Positions 5,280 to 12,425 of a stretch of DNA of 25,117 nucleotides are shown in pieces. A program made the position numbers and the translations under genes. The stretch is from assembly GCA_027489105.1 (NCBI GenBank), contig JAIYAJ010000252.1:1-25117 (forward strand). Direction: 5' to 3'. The notes beneath the pieces were generated by a model. It was not told the origin of the DNA, ran no database searches, and saw only the letters and a program-made list of their open reading frames with translations. How positions within the stretch are numbered: the first letter of the stretch is position 1; the number at the start of each line of letters is the position of its first letter. The stretch comes from Zymomonas sp. (GTDB taxonomy: Bacteria > Pseudomonadota > Alphaproteobacteria > Sphingomonadales > Sphingomonadaceae).

Positions 5280-6644
5280 GTGGCGCTTTCCTCCCCCTCA
5301 GTTTCGAACGTCCGCACCGATGGCAACGATGCCAACGCGGGATGGTTCACGCCCGAGTATGGCGACACGCTTGGCGGCGCGAACGATCGGGCGTTCAACA
5401 ACTCGCCCGTCATCATCGACGGCACGACTATCACCGCGTCGGTTCACTCGACCACGACGCAGGTTAACATCGTCGGCTTTGCCGTCACGTCGGCTCTCAG
5501 GGGCAACTTCCTACGCATCTCGGGCGGCACCGCGACGGCGGGCGACTACCGCATCAGCGCCACCGACGCTGCAAACAACCGGATCACGCTGGACGCCTCG
5601 GCGGGTACGTCCGGGCAGACTGTCACCGGGCGAATCGGAGGTGCGTACGCCAGCCTCGGCCCGGCCTGCACCCGCGCCCTTTCGTTCTGTCAGATCTGGC
5701 AGCAGTCTGGGACGTACCTCCTCACCAGCGCAACGAACAACGCCAACGCGGGCCGGTTCACGATCCCCTCGCAGGTCCGCGTCGTCGGCTACGGGACGAC
5801 GTACGGCGACGGCGGCACCGCGCCGATCAACCGCGCCTCGGGCATCTCGTCCACCACTCTCGCCACAATCGGCGTTGGCGGAACGCTCCAGAACGTCGAG
5901 ATTGACGGTAACTCGCTCTCGTCCATTCAAGGCATCTCGATCGGAAGCGCTCAATCCGCCGCGACCCTTTGCATCGTCCGCAACTGCACCAACAGTGGGA
6001 TCGTCGCAAACAACGAAGGCATGGCGCAGCTCTGTTTTGTGACCGGATGCTCTGGCGGCACCGGGGCCATCCAAGTCGGCGGCGGCATGTTCTACCGCTG
6101 CGTCGCGTCAGGGAACTCAATTCCCGGATTCGATTCGGCTGGCGGCGTTGGCCGCTGCGTTGAGTGCCTTAGCATCTCCAATACGACAAGCTCGGGCCAC
6201 GGCTTCAACACGATCCGCACCATGTCGCTCCACGGCTGCGTGGCGTGGAATAACGGCGGCTCTGGCTTCCGCGAGACGGGCAACCCCGAGCGCGTGCGTG
6301 CGTCCGACTGCATCGCGGTCGGCAACGCGGCGTTCGGTTTCGAGTTTGCGAGTAACGTCGGCTCGGTGGTTCGCCGCACCGCGACGTTCAACAACGCGAG
6401 CGGGGCTTACCAAAGCACGCCCACGGACGGCGCGGGGAACATCACCCTCACCGCCGATCCGTTCGTCAACGCTGCGGGCGGGAACTTCGCCTTGAACACC
6501 ACGGCTGGCGGCGGCGCACTGCTCCGGCAGGTGTCGTTCGCGCTCCCCGGCATCTCGACCACGAGCTTCCCCGACGTTGGCGCGGCCCAAGCGTCAGGCG
6601 GCGGCGGCTTCCACGACCCGTTGAGCACCGGCCCTCTTCGATGA
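5280..6644 (+). CDS. Beta-helix (pectate-lyase-like) tailspike or receptor-binding protein (454 aa)
   Basis: Start is GTG at 5280. From about residue 180 to 400 the sequence shows the short Gly/Asn/Cys-rich turns and repeated beta strands of a right-handed parallel beta-helix: VEIDGNSLSSIQGISIGS, LCIVRNCTNSGIVANNEG, LCFVTGCSGG, FYRCVASGNSIPGFDS, SLHGCVAWNNGGSGFRETG and CIAVGNAAFGFEF. Cys recurs at matching ladder positions. Such proteins form trimeric spikes that bind or cleave host surface polysaccharide. The first 130 residues are a separate Thr/Ala-rich beta domain that may attach to the virion. It ends in an ATGA overlap with the fibre gene, so the two are probably made together. No catalytic residues can be assigned by eye. 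Confidence 0.75.
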   Translation: MALSSPSVSNVRTDGNDANAGWFTPEYGDTLGGANDRAFNNSPVIIDGTTITASVHSTTTQVNIVGFAVTSALRGNFLRISGGTATAGDYRISATDAANNRITLDASAGTSGQTVTGRIGGAYASLGPACTRALSFCQIWQQSGTYLLTSATNNANAGRFTIPSQVRVVGYGTTYGDGGTAPINRASGISSTTLATIGVGGTLQNVEIDGNSLSSIQGISIGSAQSAATLCIVRNCTNSGIVANNEGMAQLCFVTGCSGGTGAIQVGGGMFYRCVASGNSIPGFDSAGGVGRCVECLSISNTTSSGHGFNTIRTMSLHGCVAWNNGGSGFRETGNPERVRASDCIAVGNAAFGFEFASNVGSVVRRTATFNNASGAYQSTPTDGAGNITLTADPFVNAAGGNFALNTTAGGGALLRQVSFALPGISTTSFPDVGAAQASGGGGFHDPLSTGPLR

Positions 6645-8065
6645 GATACCTAGGCGACCACATCGCGGGCATCCCCGTCACGTTCACGTTTAACACCGTG
6701 ACGAGCGGCGGCGCGCCCGTAACGCTCACGTCCGGGGCCGTCGCGGTCTACAAGGGCACCGGCACGACCGAGACGACCGTGGGTGTCACGCTCACGACCG
6801 ACTTTGACGGACGCACCGGGTTGCACCTTGTCAACATCGCCACGTCCGACTCGTTTTACGCTGCGGGTTCTAGCTACCACGTCGTGCTCACGGCCGGGAC
6901 CGCCGACAGCGTGTCCGTTGCGGGCCGGACTATCGCACTGTTCAGCATCCAGAACCGCGCCCCCGGCGGCTCGACCAACATCAGCCCGGCAAGCGTCCAG
7001 TCGTACGCGACCGGGCAAGATCCGGGCTCACGCGCCCTCGCCGACCTCGCCCCGATCTTTGCGGCAGGTGGGCAAACGGCCGGGAGTGACGGGATGACGA
7101 TCGCGCCCGTTTCAGGCGTTGACGCGACCTATATCGGCGGCACGGTCTACACGCTCGACACGAACGGGGACAGCACCGCGACGTACCCGATCACGAACGT
7201 GATTGTCGGCTCGGGCATCCTCATTCCCGGCCTGCCCTCGCCGTACACCGCCGCGCTCCGGTTCATGCGGCCCGCCTCGCCCCTCACGGGCAACACGGTC
7301 GGCACCGTAGCGGGCACTCAGGATGTTCGCGGCACGACCGCGCCGACCGGCACCGCGTTCGCCACGCTGACGACCAATGCGGCGACGGCTGCCACCCAAG
7401 CGGCCCTCGCCAACACGAACGCCGCGACCGCGAGCACCAACGCGGCAACAGCGAGCACCCAAGCGACGAGTGCGGCACAGTCGGGGACGACGCTGGTAGG
7501 CCGCGTCACGGGCGTGCTGCCCACGACGAGCAACTTCACTAGCGGGGCACTGGTCCCGGCTGGGGCGTTCTTCACGAACAGCCCCGCGGCGGACGGGGCG
7601 CTCACCTCGGAACAGGCCGCCGCGCTTCAGGCGACCGCCGACAAGGTGGCACTGCTCCAAGTGGGCCGAGTCATCAACGGCGGACCCGTGGCGCAGGGTG
7701 GCAATCTGACCATCTTCGCCGGGGACGACTACAGCAGCACGACGGGCAACCTGCTTACCTGGACCGTCACGGGATACACCACGTCCGCGCCGTCGTCGGT
7801 CGAGTTGGGCCTGATTGATTCCGAGGCCTACGCATCTGGCAGCACGACCGCAGACCTCGAAGTCGCGGGCACGTCGTCCCTATCCGGTACGACCCTGACC
7901 GTCACCGTGCCGGTCACGGCCGCACAGACGGCAGCCCTTGACGTGGCAGAGCCGAACGCGGCGAGCGGGAACTACAGGTATCAGCTTGTCGGGCTCTACT
8001 CGGGCAGCACGCGCCGCACGTTGGCTAGTGGGCTGGCGACGGTCGTGCGAAGGATCGCGACGTGA
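6641..8065 (+). CDS. Tail fibre-like protein with heptad-repeat stalk (474 aa)
   Basis: Residues 1-110 look like an immunoglobulin-type beta sandwich (GIPVTFTFNTVTSGGAPVTL, YHVVLTAGTADSV). Residues 245-279 are five consecutive heptads of the form T(N/Q)A....: TNAATAA, TQAALAN, TNAATAS, TNAATAS, TQATSAA. This fits a thin trimeric coiled-coil stalk. A C-terminal beta domain of about 130 residues follows (NLTIFAGDDYSS, LTVTVPVTAAQTAAL, YRYQLVGLYSGSTRR). The repeats use different codons, so selection acts on the protein and this is not recent DNA slippage. With the tailspike gene it forms the adsorption pair. It is the last gene before the 151-nt non-coding gap. Confidence 0.7.
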   Translation: MRYLGDHIAGIPVTFTFNTVTSGGAPVTLTSGAVAVYKGTGTTETTVGVTLTTDFDGRTGLHLVNIATSDSFYAAGSSYHVVLTAGTADSVSVAGRTIALFSIQNRAPGGSTNISPASVQSYATGQDPGSRALADLAPIFAAGGQTAGSDGMTIAPVSGVDATYIGGTVYTLDTNGDSTATYPITNVIVGSGILIPGLPSPYTAALRFMRPASPLTGNTVGTVAGTQDVRGTTAPTGTAFATLTTNAATAATQAALANTNAATASTNAATASTQATSAAQSGTTLVGRVTGVLPTTSNFTSGALVPAGAFFTNSPAADGALTSEQAAALQATADKVALLQVGRVINGGPVAQGGNLTIFAGDDYSSTTGNLLTWTVTGYTTSAPSSVELGLIDSEAYASGSTTADLEVAGTSSLSGTTLTVTVPVTAAQTAALDVAEPNAASGNYRYQLVGLYSGSTRRTLASGLATVVRRIAT

Positions 8066-8216
8066 GGCAGGTCACGCACGCATGCCATTGTGGCGCGCTT
8101 TCTCATTATGAGGCGTGCAAAGGGTTGAACGGGTCCCTTTTGGGGGGTGCGGCCTCATGCGGGTAGGCGACGGCCAGGACTCTCGTGCGTGAGGTGTGTA
8201 ACTCTGGAAAAGAATA
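8066..8216. other. Non-coding gap with inverted repeats; candidate cos/pac region
   Basis: This is the longest gene-free stretch in the window. It lies between the fibre gene and the small terminase gene, where lambda carries cos. It holds a 9-bp inverted repeat (TCACGCACG at 8072-8080 with CGTGCGTGA at 8184-8192), a near-perfect palindrome CTCATTATGAG at 8102-8112, and a 6-bp hairpin AAAGGG/CCCTTT at 8119-8140. A late promoter could also sit here. A cos or pac function is inferred from position and symmetry only. Confidence 0.4.
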
Positions 8217-8924
8217 ATGGGCGCGATCGAGGACGAGCTTTGGGTGTCGCAGGCGACGGCGGCGCGTGCCGTCAAGATGCAGCCCCCGAACTTCATTGAC
8301 CAACTCCGGCCGCACCTTCCGCCCGACGCGGTGAAGAACAAAGGGTCTCGGGTGCTGGTGTACCTCCCGGCGCTGGTTGAGACGTACGCGGCGCGGCGGG
8401 TGGCGTCGGCTGGGGCCGGGATAGACCCGGACATGGCGGGGGCGGACAGCCCGGCGCTGGAGAAGTTCAGGCTGATGCGGGCGGGGCAGGAAGAAATCAA
8501 GCTCCAGAAGATGCGGGGCGAGGTGGTGTTTGTCTCTGAGTTGAAGACGGGGTTGCAGCAGGTATTCGCGCCGCTGCGTCGGGGGATTGAGCGATTGCAG
8601 CGGGAACGGGGGAACGAGGCGGCCGACTTGGTGCTAGAGCCGCTAGCGGACGTAGAGCGCAACCTTGAGCGAGTCGTCACTACAAACCCCGCCGATGTCT
8701 CGCCCGTTGGCGGGGCTGTTGCTGGACCTGTGTCGGACGATTCGGCCGCCGCATCTGCGGACGATGCTGGAGTTCGCGGAGTCGGAGATTGTGCTACCGA
8801 CCGGCCCGTTCAAGGGGTCGCGGTTCAAGGCGAGCCGAAACCCGTACGCGGCCCTGCTGTTCGAGGCGATGGGAAGCGGAAGATGGCGAAGAGCGTTCGT
8901 CACCGGGCCAAGCCAAAGCGGTAA
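8217..8924 (+). CDS. terS: Small terminase subunit (Nu1-like), 235 aa
   Basis: Residues 8-35 resemble a DNA-binding helix-turn-helix/winged helix of the Nu1 type (WVSQATAARAVKMQPPNFIDQL followed by a basic strand KNKGSRVLVYLP). A long helix (residues 82-150) then fits the oligomerisation part (ALEKFRLMRAGQEEIKLQKM, FVSELKTGLQQVFAPLRRGI). The protein would recognise the packaging site and load the large subunit. The weak ribosome-binding site is GGAAAAG. The last 77 residues (from about 8694) are low-complexity Ala/Gly/Val/Asp and lie wholly inside the large terminase gene in another frame. They may be real but look like a shadow read-through, although no earlier stop is present in this frame. 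Family assignment by motif and gene order. Confidence 0.7.
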   Translation: MGAIEDELWVSQATAARAVKMQPPNFIDQLRPHLPPDAVKNKGSRVLVYLPALVETYAARRVASAGAGIDPDMAGADSPALEKFRLMRAGQEEIKLQKMRGEVVFVSELKTGLQQVFAPLRRGIERLQRERGNEAADLVLEPLADVERNLERVVTTNPADVSPVGGAVAGPVSDDSAAASADDAGVRGVGDCATDRPVQGVAVQGEPKPVRGPAVRGDGKRKMAKSVRHRAKPKR

Positions 8925-10656
8925 GACGCTGGCGGGGTTCGTCATTCCGGTGATGTATCACCTGTTCGAGCACGGCGAGACGGTCATCATGGCCGCCCCG
9001 ACGCTGCGGATCGCGACGGACAAGTGGCGGATGGATCTGCTCCCCGCGATTAAGGCGAGCCGTTACCGCGACCTACTGCCCCGCAAGGGCGAGGGTTCGC
9101 AAGGCGGCGAGATTGAGTCGGTGGAGTTTCAGAACGGCGCGGTGCTGCGGGTGATGACGGGCGGCGGCGACGACCAGTCGCGGGCCAACTTCACTAGCCG
9201 GGTGCTGTGCGTGACGGAGACGGAGGGGTTTGACCGGGTGGGCGAGAGTTCGCGCGAGGCAGACCAGTTCGCGCAGCTTGAGGCGCGTACCAATGCGTTC
9301 GGCTCGCGGGCTCGAATCTACGCGGAATGCACGGTCAGTAACGAGAGCGGCCGGACGTGGCGGGAGTATCTGGGCGGTACGGGGTCAAAGATCCTCGCGG
9401 CGTGTCCGCACTGCCGGGCGATGGTGTGTCCTGAGCGGGAACACCTGACCGGGTGGCGCGACGCTGAGACAGAGCTTGAGGCAAAGTCGCGGGGTGGGCT
9501 GTGCTGCCCCGAGTGCGCGGCGGTGTGGTGCGAGGCGGACCGTGCGGCGGCGATGGCTGGGGCGGTCGTGATGCACCGGGGGCAACGGCTTGAAGGTGGG
9601 CGAGTGGTGGGCGAGGCGGCGCAGACCGAGACGCTTGGGTTTAGGTGGTCGGCGGCTCACAACTTGCTCGTGCCGATCGGAGAGGTGGCGCGAAAGGAAT
9701 GGCTCGCGTCGCGGGCTCCCGACGAGGAGACGGCCGAGCGAGAGTTGTCGCAGTTCTTTTGGGCGACGCCGCCGAAGACGGAAAGCTCGCGGGGCACGCT
9801 GGCGCAGATGGACATCATCAGCCGCGCCGGGCGCCTGTCGCGGGGCGAAGTTCCTGCGGATGCGTCGGCCGTGGTGGTGTCGGTGGACGTGGGCAAGTGG
9901 GTTTGTCACTGGACGGCTACAGCGTTTTCGCGGCAGGCGGACGGGCGTGTATCGCCCCACGTCATGGATTACGGCCGGTTCGACGTGCCGACTGCGGATC
10001 TTGGAGAAGAGGCCGCGATCCTCACGGCGCTGCGTCAGTTCCGCGACACGGTGGCGGCCGAACTGTTCGGCAAGTCCGATCGGTGCGTGAGGCTCGGCGT
10101 TGTTGACGGAGGCTACCACCAGGACATCGGGCTCGCGTTCGCGGCCGAGTCGCCGGGCTGGTGCTGTGCGAAAGGTCAAGGCGTCGGGCAGTACGGGCGG
10201 GGTGGCAAGAGAGAACCGGGGGCGGCGCGTGTCGGCGGTGGCGAGGCGTGGGAGGCGTGGCAACTGCCGGGCCGAGCCGCACCGCTCTATGAGCATCAGG
10301 CCGACCATTGGAAGGGCTTTGTGCATACGTCGCTGGGTACGCCGATGGGCTCGCCCGGTTGCATGTCGCTGTTCGCGGCGGCGTCGCCCGGTGAACACAT
10401 GACGCTCGCCCGGCACCTGCTCGCGGAGAAGTCGGTCGAGGAGTTCGTACCGGGGAAGGGCATGGTGCGACGGTGGGTGGCGGTCAGCCGTCAGAACCAC
10501 TTCCTAGACGCACTGGCCCTGAGTTGTCTCGGCGCGTCGCTGGCCCGCGTGCTCGTGCCGTTGTCGGCCCCGGTGGCGGCGGTCGCGCCGCAGCCCGTGC
10601 CGAGTGAGCGTGTGAGTGCGTGGTTGCCCGAGCGTCCGCAGAACTGGAGCAGGTGA
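8695..10656 (+). CDS. terL: Large terminase subunit, GpA-type ATPase/nuclease (653 aa)
   Basis: This is the packaging motor of a lambda-like phage. From ATG 8695, residues 26-51 match the GpA entry (EFAESEIVLPTGPFKGSRFKASRNPY, in parts). G71-PSQSGK-T78 is the deviant Walker A. VTETEGFD (173-180) is near the Walker B position. C237, C240, C271 and C274 form a zinc ribbon as in gpA. The C-terminal nuclease has acidic residues D398 (VVSVDVGK), D471 (LGVVDGGYH) and D605 (RQNHFLDALALS). About 650 aa is the usual size. A TTG at 8665 would add ten residues without a better ribosome-binding site. The start lies inside the small subunit frame, giving a 230-nt overlap. It is followed by the gpW-like and portal genes in lambda order. 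Confidence 0.88.
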   Translation: MSRPLAGLLLDLCRTIRPPHLRTMLEFAESEIVLPTGPFKGSRFKASRNPYAALLFEAMGSGRWRRAFVTGPSQSGKTLAGFVIPVMYHLFEHGETVIMAAPTLRIATDKWRMDLLPAIKASRYRDLLPRKGEGSQGGEIESVEFQNGAVLRVMTGGGDDQSRANFTSRVLCVTETEGFDRVGESSREADQFAQLEARTNAFGSRARIYAECTVSNESGRTWREYLGGTGSKILAACPHCRAMVCPEREHLTGWRDAETELEAKSRGGLCCPECAAVWCEADRAAAMAGAVVMHRGQRLEGGRVVGEAAQTETLGFRWSAAHNLLVPIGEVARKEWLASRAPDEETAERELSQFFWATPPKTESSRGTLAQMDIISRAGRLSRGEVPADASAVVVSVDVGKWVCHWTATAFSRQADGRVSPHVMDYGRFDVPTADLGEEAAILTALRQFRDTVAAELFGKSDRCVRLGVVDGGYHQDIGLAFAAESPGWCCAKGQGVGQYGRGGKREPGAARVGGGEAWEAWQLPGRAAPLYEHQADHWKGFVHTSLGTPMGSPGCMSLFAAASPGEHMTLARHLLAEKSVEEFVPGKGMVRRWVAVSRQNHFLDALALSCLGASLARVLVPLSAPVAAVAPQPVPSERVSAWLPERPQNWSR

Positions 10657-10659
10657 GCA

Positions 10660-10878
10660 ATGGCCGTAACCGACCAGCAAATCCTTACCGCCATTGACGA
10701 AGCGATCCTCGCCATCGTGACGGGGAAGAACGCCGCGATGAGCGTGGAGGGTCGCAACTTGCAACGGCTCGGGCTGGAGCAGTTGCAGACGATGAAACGC
10801 GAGTACGAGGCGCGCATTGCCCGTGCGAGTTCGGCGGGCGGGATGTTCGGCGTCGCCAACATGCGAGGCGTTGAGTAA
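10660..10878 (+). CDS. gpW-like head-tail connector protein (72 aa)
   Basis: The size (gpW is 68 aa) and position between terminase and portal match the lambda W gene. The sequence follows the gpW plan: N-terminal helix (DQQILTAIDEAILAIVTGK), beta hairpin region (NAAMSVEGRNLQRLG), second helix (LEQLQTMKREYEARIARAS) and a Gly-rich tail. gpW closes the filled head by plugging the portal. It is separated from the terminase gene by three bases and shares a base with the portal start (TAATG). Confidence 0.8.
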   Translation: MAVTDQQILTAIDEAILAIVTGKNAAMSVEGRNLQRLGLEQLQTMKREYEARIARASSAGGMFGVANMRGVE

Positions 10879-12410
10879 TGAACTTCCTTGACCGCGCCAT
10901 CTCGTTCGTCTCTCCCGCTGCTGCCCTGCGGCGTGCGGGTGCACGCGCCATGCTCGCGGCGTACGAAGCGGCCGAGAAGGGCCGGAAGAACGCAGACTGG
11001 CGCACGCGCGTCGCGGCGTCGGCGGACATCGACATCATCGAGGACGCCGAGACGATCAACTCGCGGGCGCGCGATCTTGCCCGCAACTCGTGGGTGGCGA
11101 AGTCGGCGCTGCGTGCCCGCCGCCGCAACACGGTGCGGACGGGGATCGTGCCGAACTCGCTCGCAACGAAGCCGGACGGGTCGGCGTGGGCCGAGGTGCG
11201 AGACGCGGCAGACGCGGCGTTTGGGGAGTGGGCGAAGACGCGCCGCAAGGTGGACGTTGAGGGCAAGAAGAACTTCTACGGCATTCAACGCCGTTGCGTC
11301 ACCGAGCGGATGACGGTCGGTGAGCACTTTGTCGTGTGGTCCTACACCGAGGGCGTCGGGCTCCGGCTCCAGTCGTTCGAGCCGGAACAGCTTAACTTGA
11401 CGATCCGGTCACACCGTGACGACGACGGCACGGTTCGGGACGTGCGGGGCGGGATCGAAGTGGACGAGTACGGGGCACCCGTCGCGTATCACTTCTGGAA
11501 GCGCCCGCGCAACGACTACCTCGGCGGCGGTCGCGGGCTGCTCGACCCGATCCGGCTCCCTGCCAACCGCGTGTTCCACTACGCGGACCTTGAGCGTGCG
11601 CTGCAGACTCGCGGCGTGTCGGACTTCGCCCCGGTGGTTCAGCGCATCCGCGACTTCCACAGGTTTGATAACGCCGAGATGTGGACCACGATCATGCAGG
11701 CGTGCCTCGGCGTGGCGATTACGTCGCTGCCGGGGCCGGGCGGTTTCGCTCCGGGCTTGCCGCCCGCGTCGGGCTCGACCGGTACGACCGCCTCGGGCAT
11801 GCCGCAGTTCGACTTCACGCCCGGCATGGTCGCACGGCTGCAACCGGGCGAAGACGTGAAGATGATTTCGCCGACGCGACCGGGCAACACCTACGGGCCG
11901 TATGTCGATGTCAATCTCCAAGGCATCGCGGCGGGCGTCGGGCACAGCAAGGGCGACATCACGCGGAAGTCCGAGGGCTCCTACTCGGCGGCGCGTCAGG
12001 ACATGCTCACCGACGTTGCGGAAGCCGAGATTGAGCAGGACGACTTGATCGAACTGTTTATTGAACCCGTGTGGCGTCTCTGGTTCGGCTTCTGGGTATT
12101 GGAAGGTCACGCGGCGGCCTACGGACTCACGCCCGAGATGTACGCCGCCGATCCGACCCGTTACGCGGCGGCCGAGTTCCAGACGCCCGCCAAGCCGTGG
12201 ATTGATCCGCAGGCCGAGGCGAACGGCTACGAGAAGATGCTCGCCCTTCGGCTCACGACGCGCAAGGAAATCATCGCGTCGCAGGGCGGGCGGTGGTCGC
12301 GGAAGCTCCGCGAGATTGCCCAAGAGCGGGATGAGGCCGACGCGGTAGGAATCAAGTTCCCCGAGGACGCGGCCGTAGCGCCGCCGACTTTCGCACCACC
12401 TCAGAACTAG
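10878..12410 (+). CDS. Portal protein, lambda family (510 aa)
   Basis: The portal is the dodecameric ring at the capsid vertex through which DNA enters and leaves. Family marks are an N-terminal helix with YEAAEKGRKNADWR (about 28-43), SRARDLARNSWVAKSALRAR (about 62-81) preceding the core, GIEVDEYGAPVAYHFWK (about 191-207), RVFHYADLERALQTRGVSDF (in the middle) and GHSKGDITRKSEGSYSAARQ (about 355-374). The length is typical (lambda B is 533 aa). It lies directly between the gpW-like gene and the capsid gene. No anomaly is seen. Confidence 0.88.
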   Translation: MNFLDRAISFVSPAAALRRAGARAMLAAYEAAEKGRKNADWRTRVAASADIDIIEDAETINSRARDLARNSWVAKSALRARRRNTVRTGIVPNSLATKPDGSAWAEVRDAADAAFGEWAKTRRKVDVEGKKNFYGIQRRCVTERMTVGEHFVVWSYTEGVGLRLQSFEPEQLNLTIRSHRDDDGTVRDVRGGIEVDEYGAPVAYHFWKRPRNDYLGGGRGLLDPIRLPANRVFHYADLERALQTRGVSDFAPVVQRIRDFHRFDNAEMWTTIMQACLGVAITSLPGPGGFAPGLPPASGSTGTTASGMPQFDFTPGMVARLQPGEDVKMISPTRPGNTYGPYVDVNLQGIAAGVGHSKGDITRKSEGSYSAARQDMLTDVAEAEIEQDDLIELFIEPVWRLWFGFWVLEGHAAAYGLTPEMYAADPTRYAAAEFQTPAKPWIDPQAEANGYEKMLALRLTTRKEIIASQGGRWSRKLREIAQERDEADAVGIKFPEDAAVAPPTFAPPQN

Positions 12411-12425
12411 CCCACCCAACCCACC

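Noticed and set aside
8119..8140. A T-arm-like stretch (AAAGGGTTGAACGGG) suggesting a tRNA
   Set aside because: No acceptor, D or anticodon stems can be matched around it. It is better read as a simple 6-bp hairpin in the gap.
9385..10500. Minus-strand open frame of 371 aa opposite the large terminase
   Set aside because: Arg/Pro/His-rich composition typical of a shadow frame. The plus-strand terminase is well supported.
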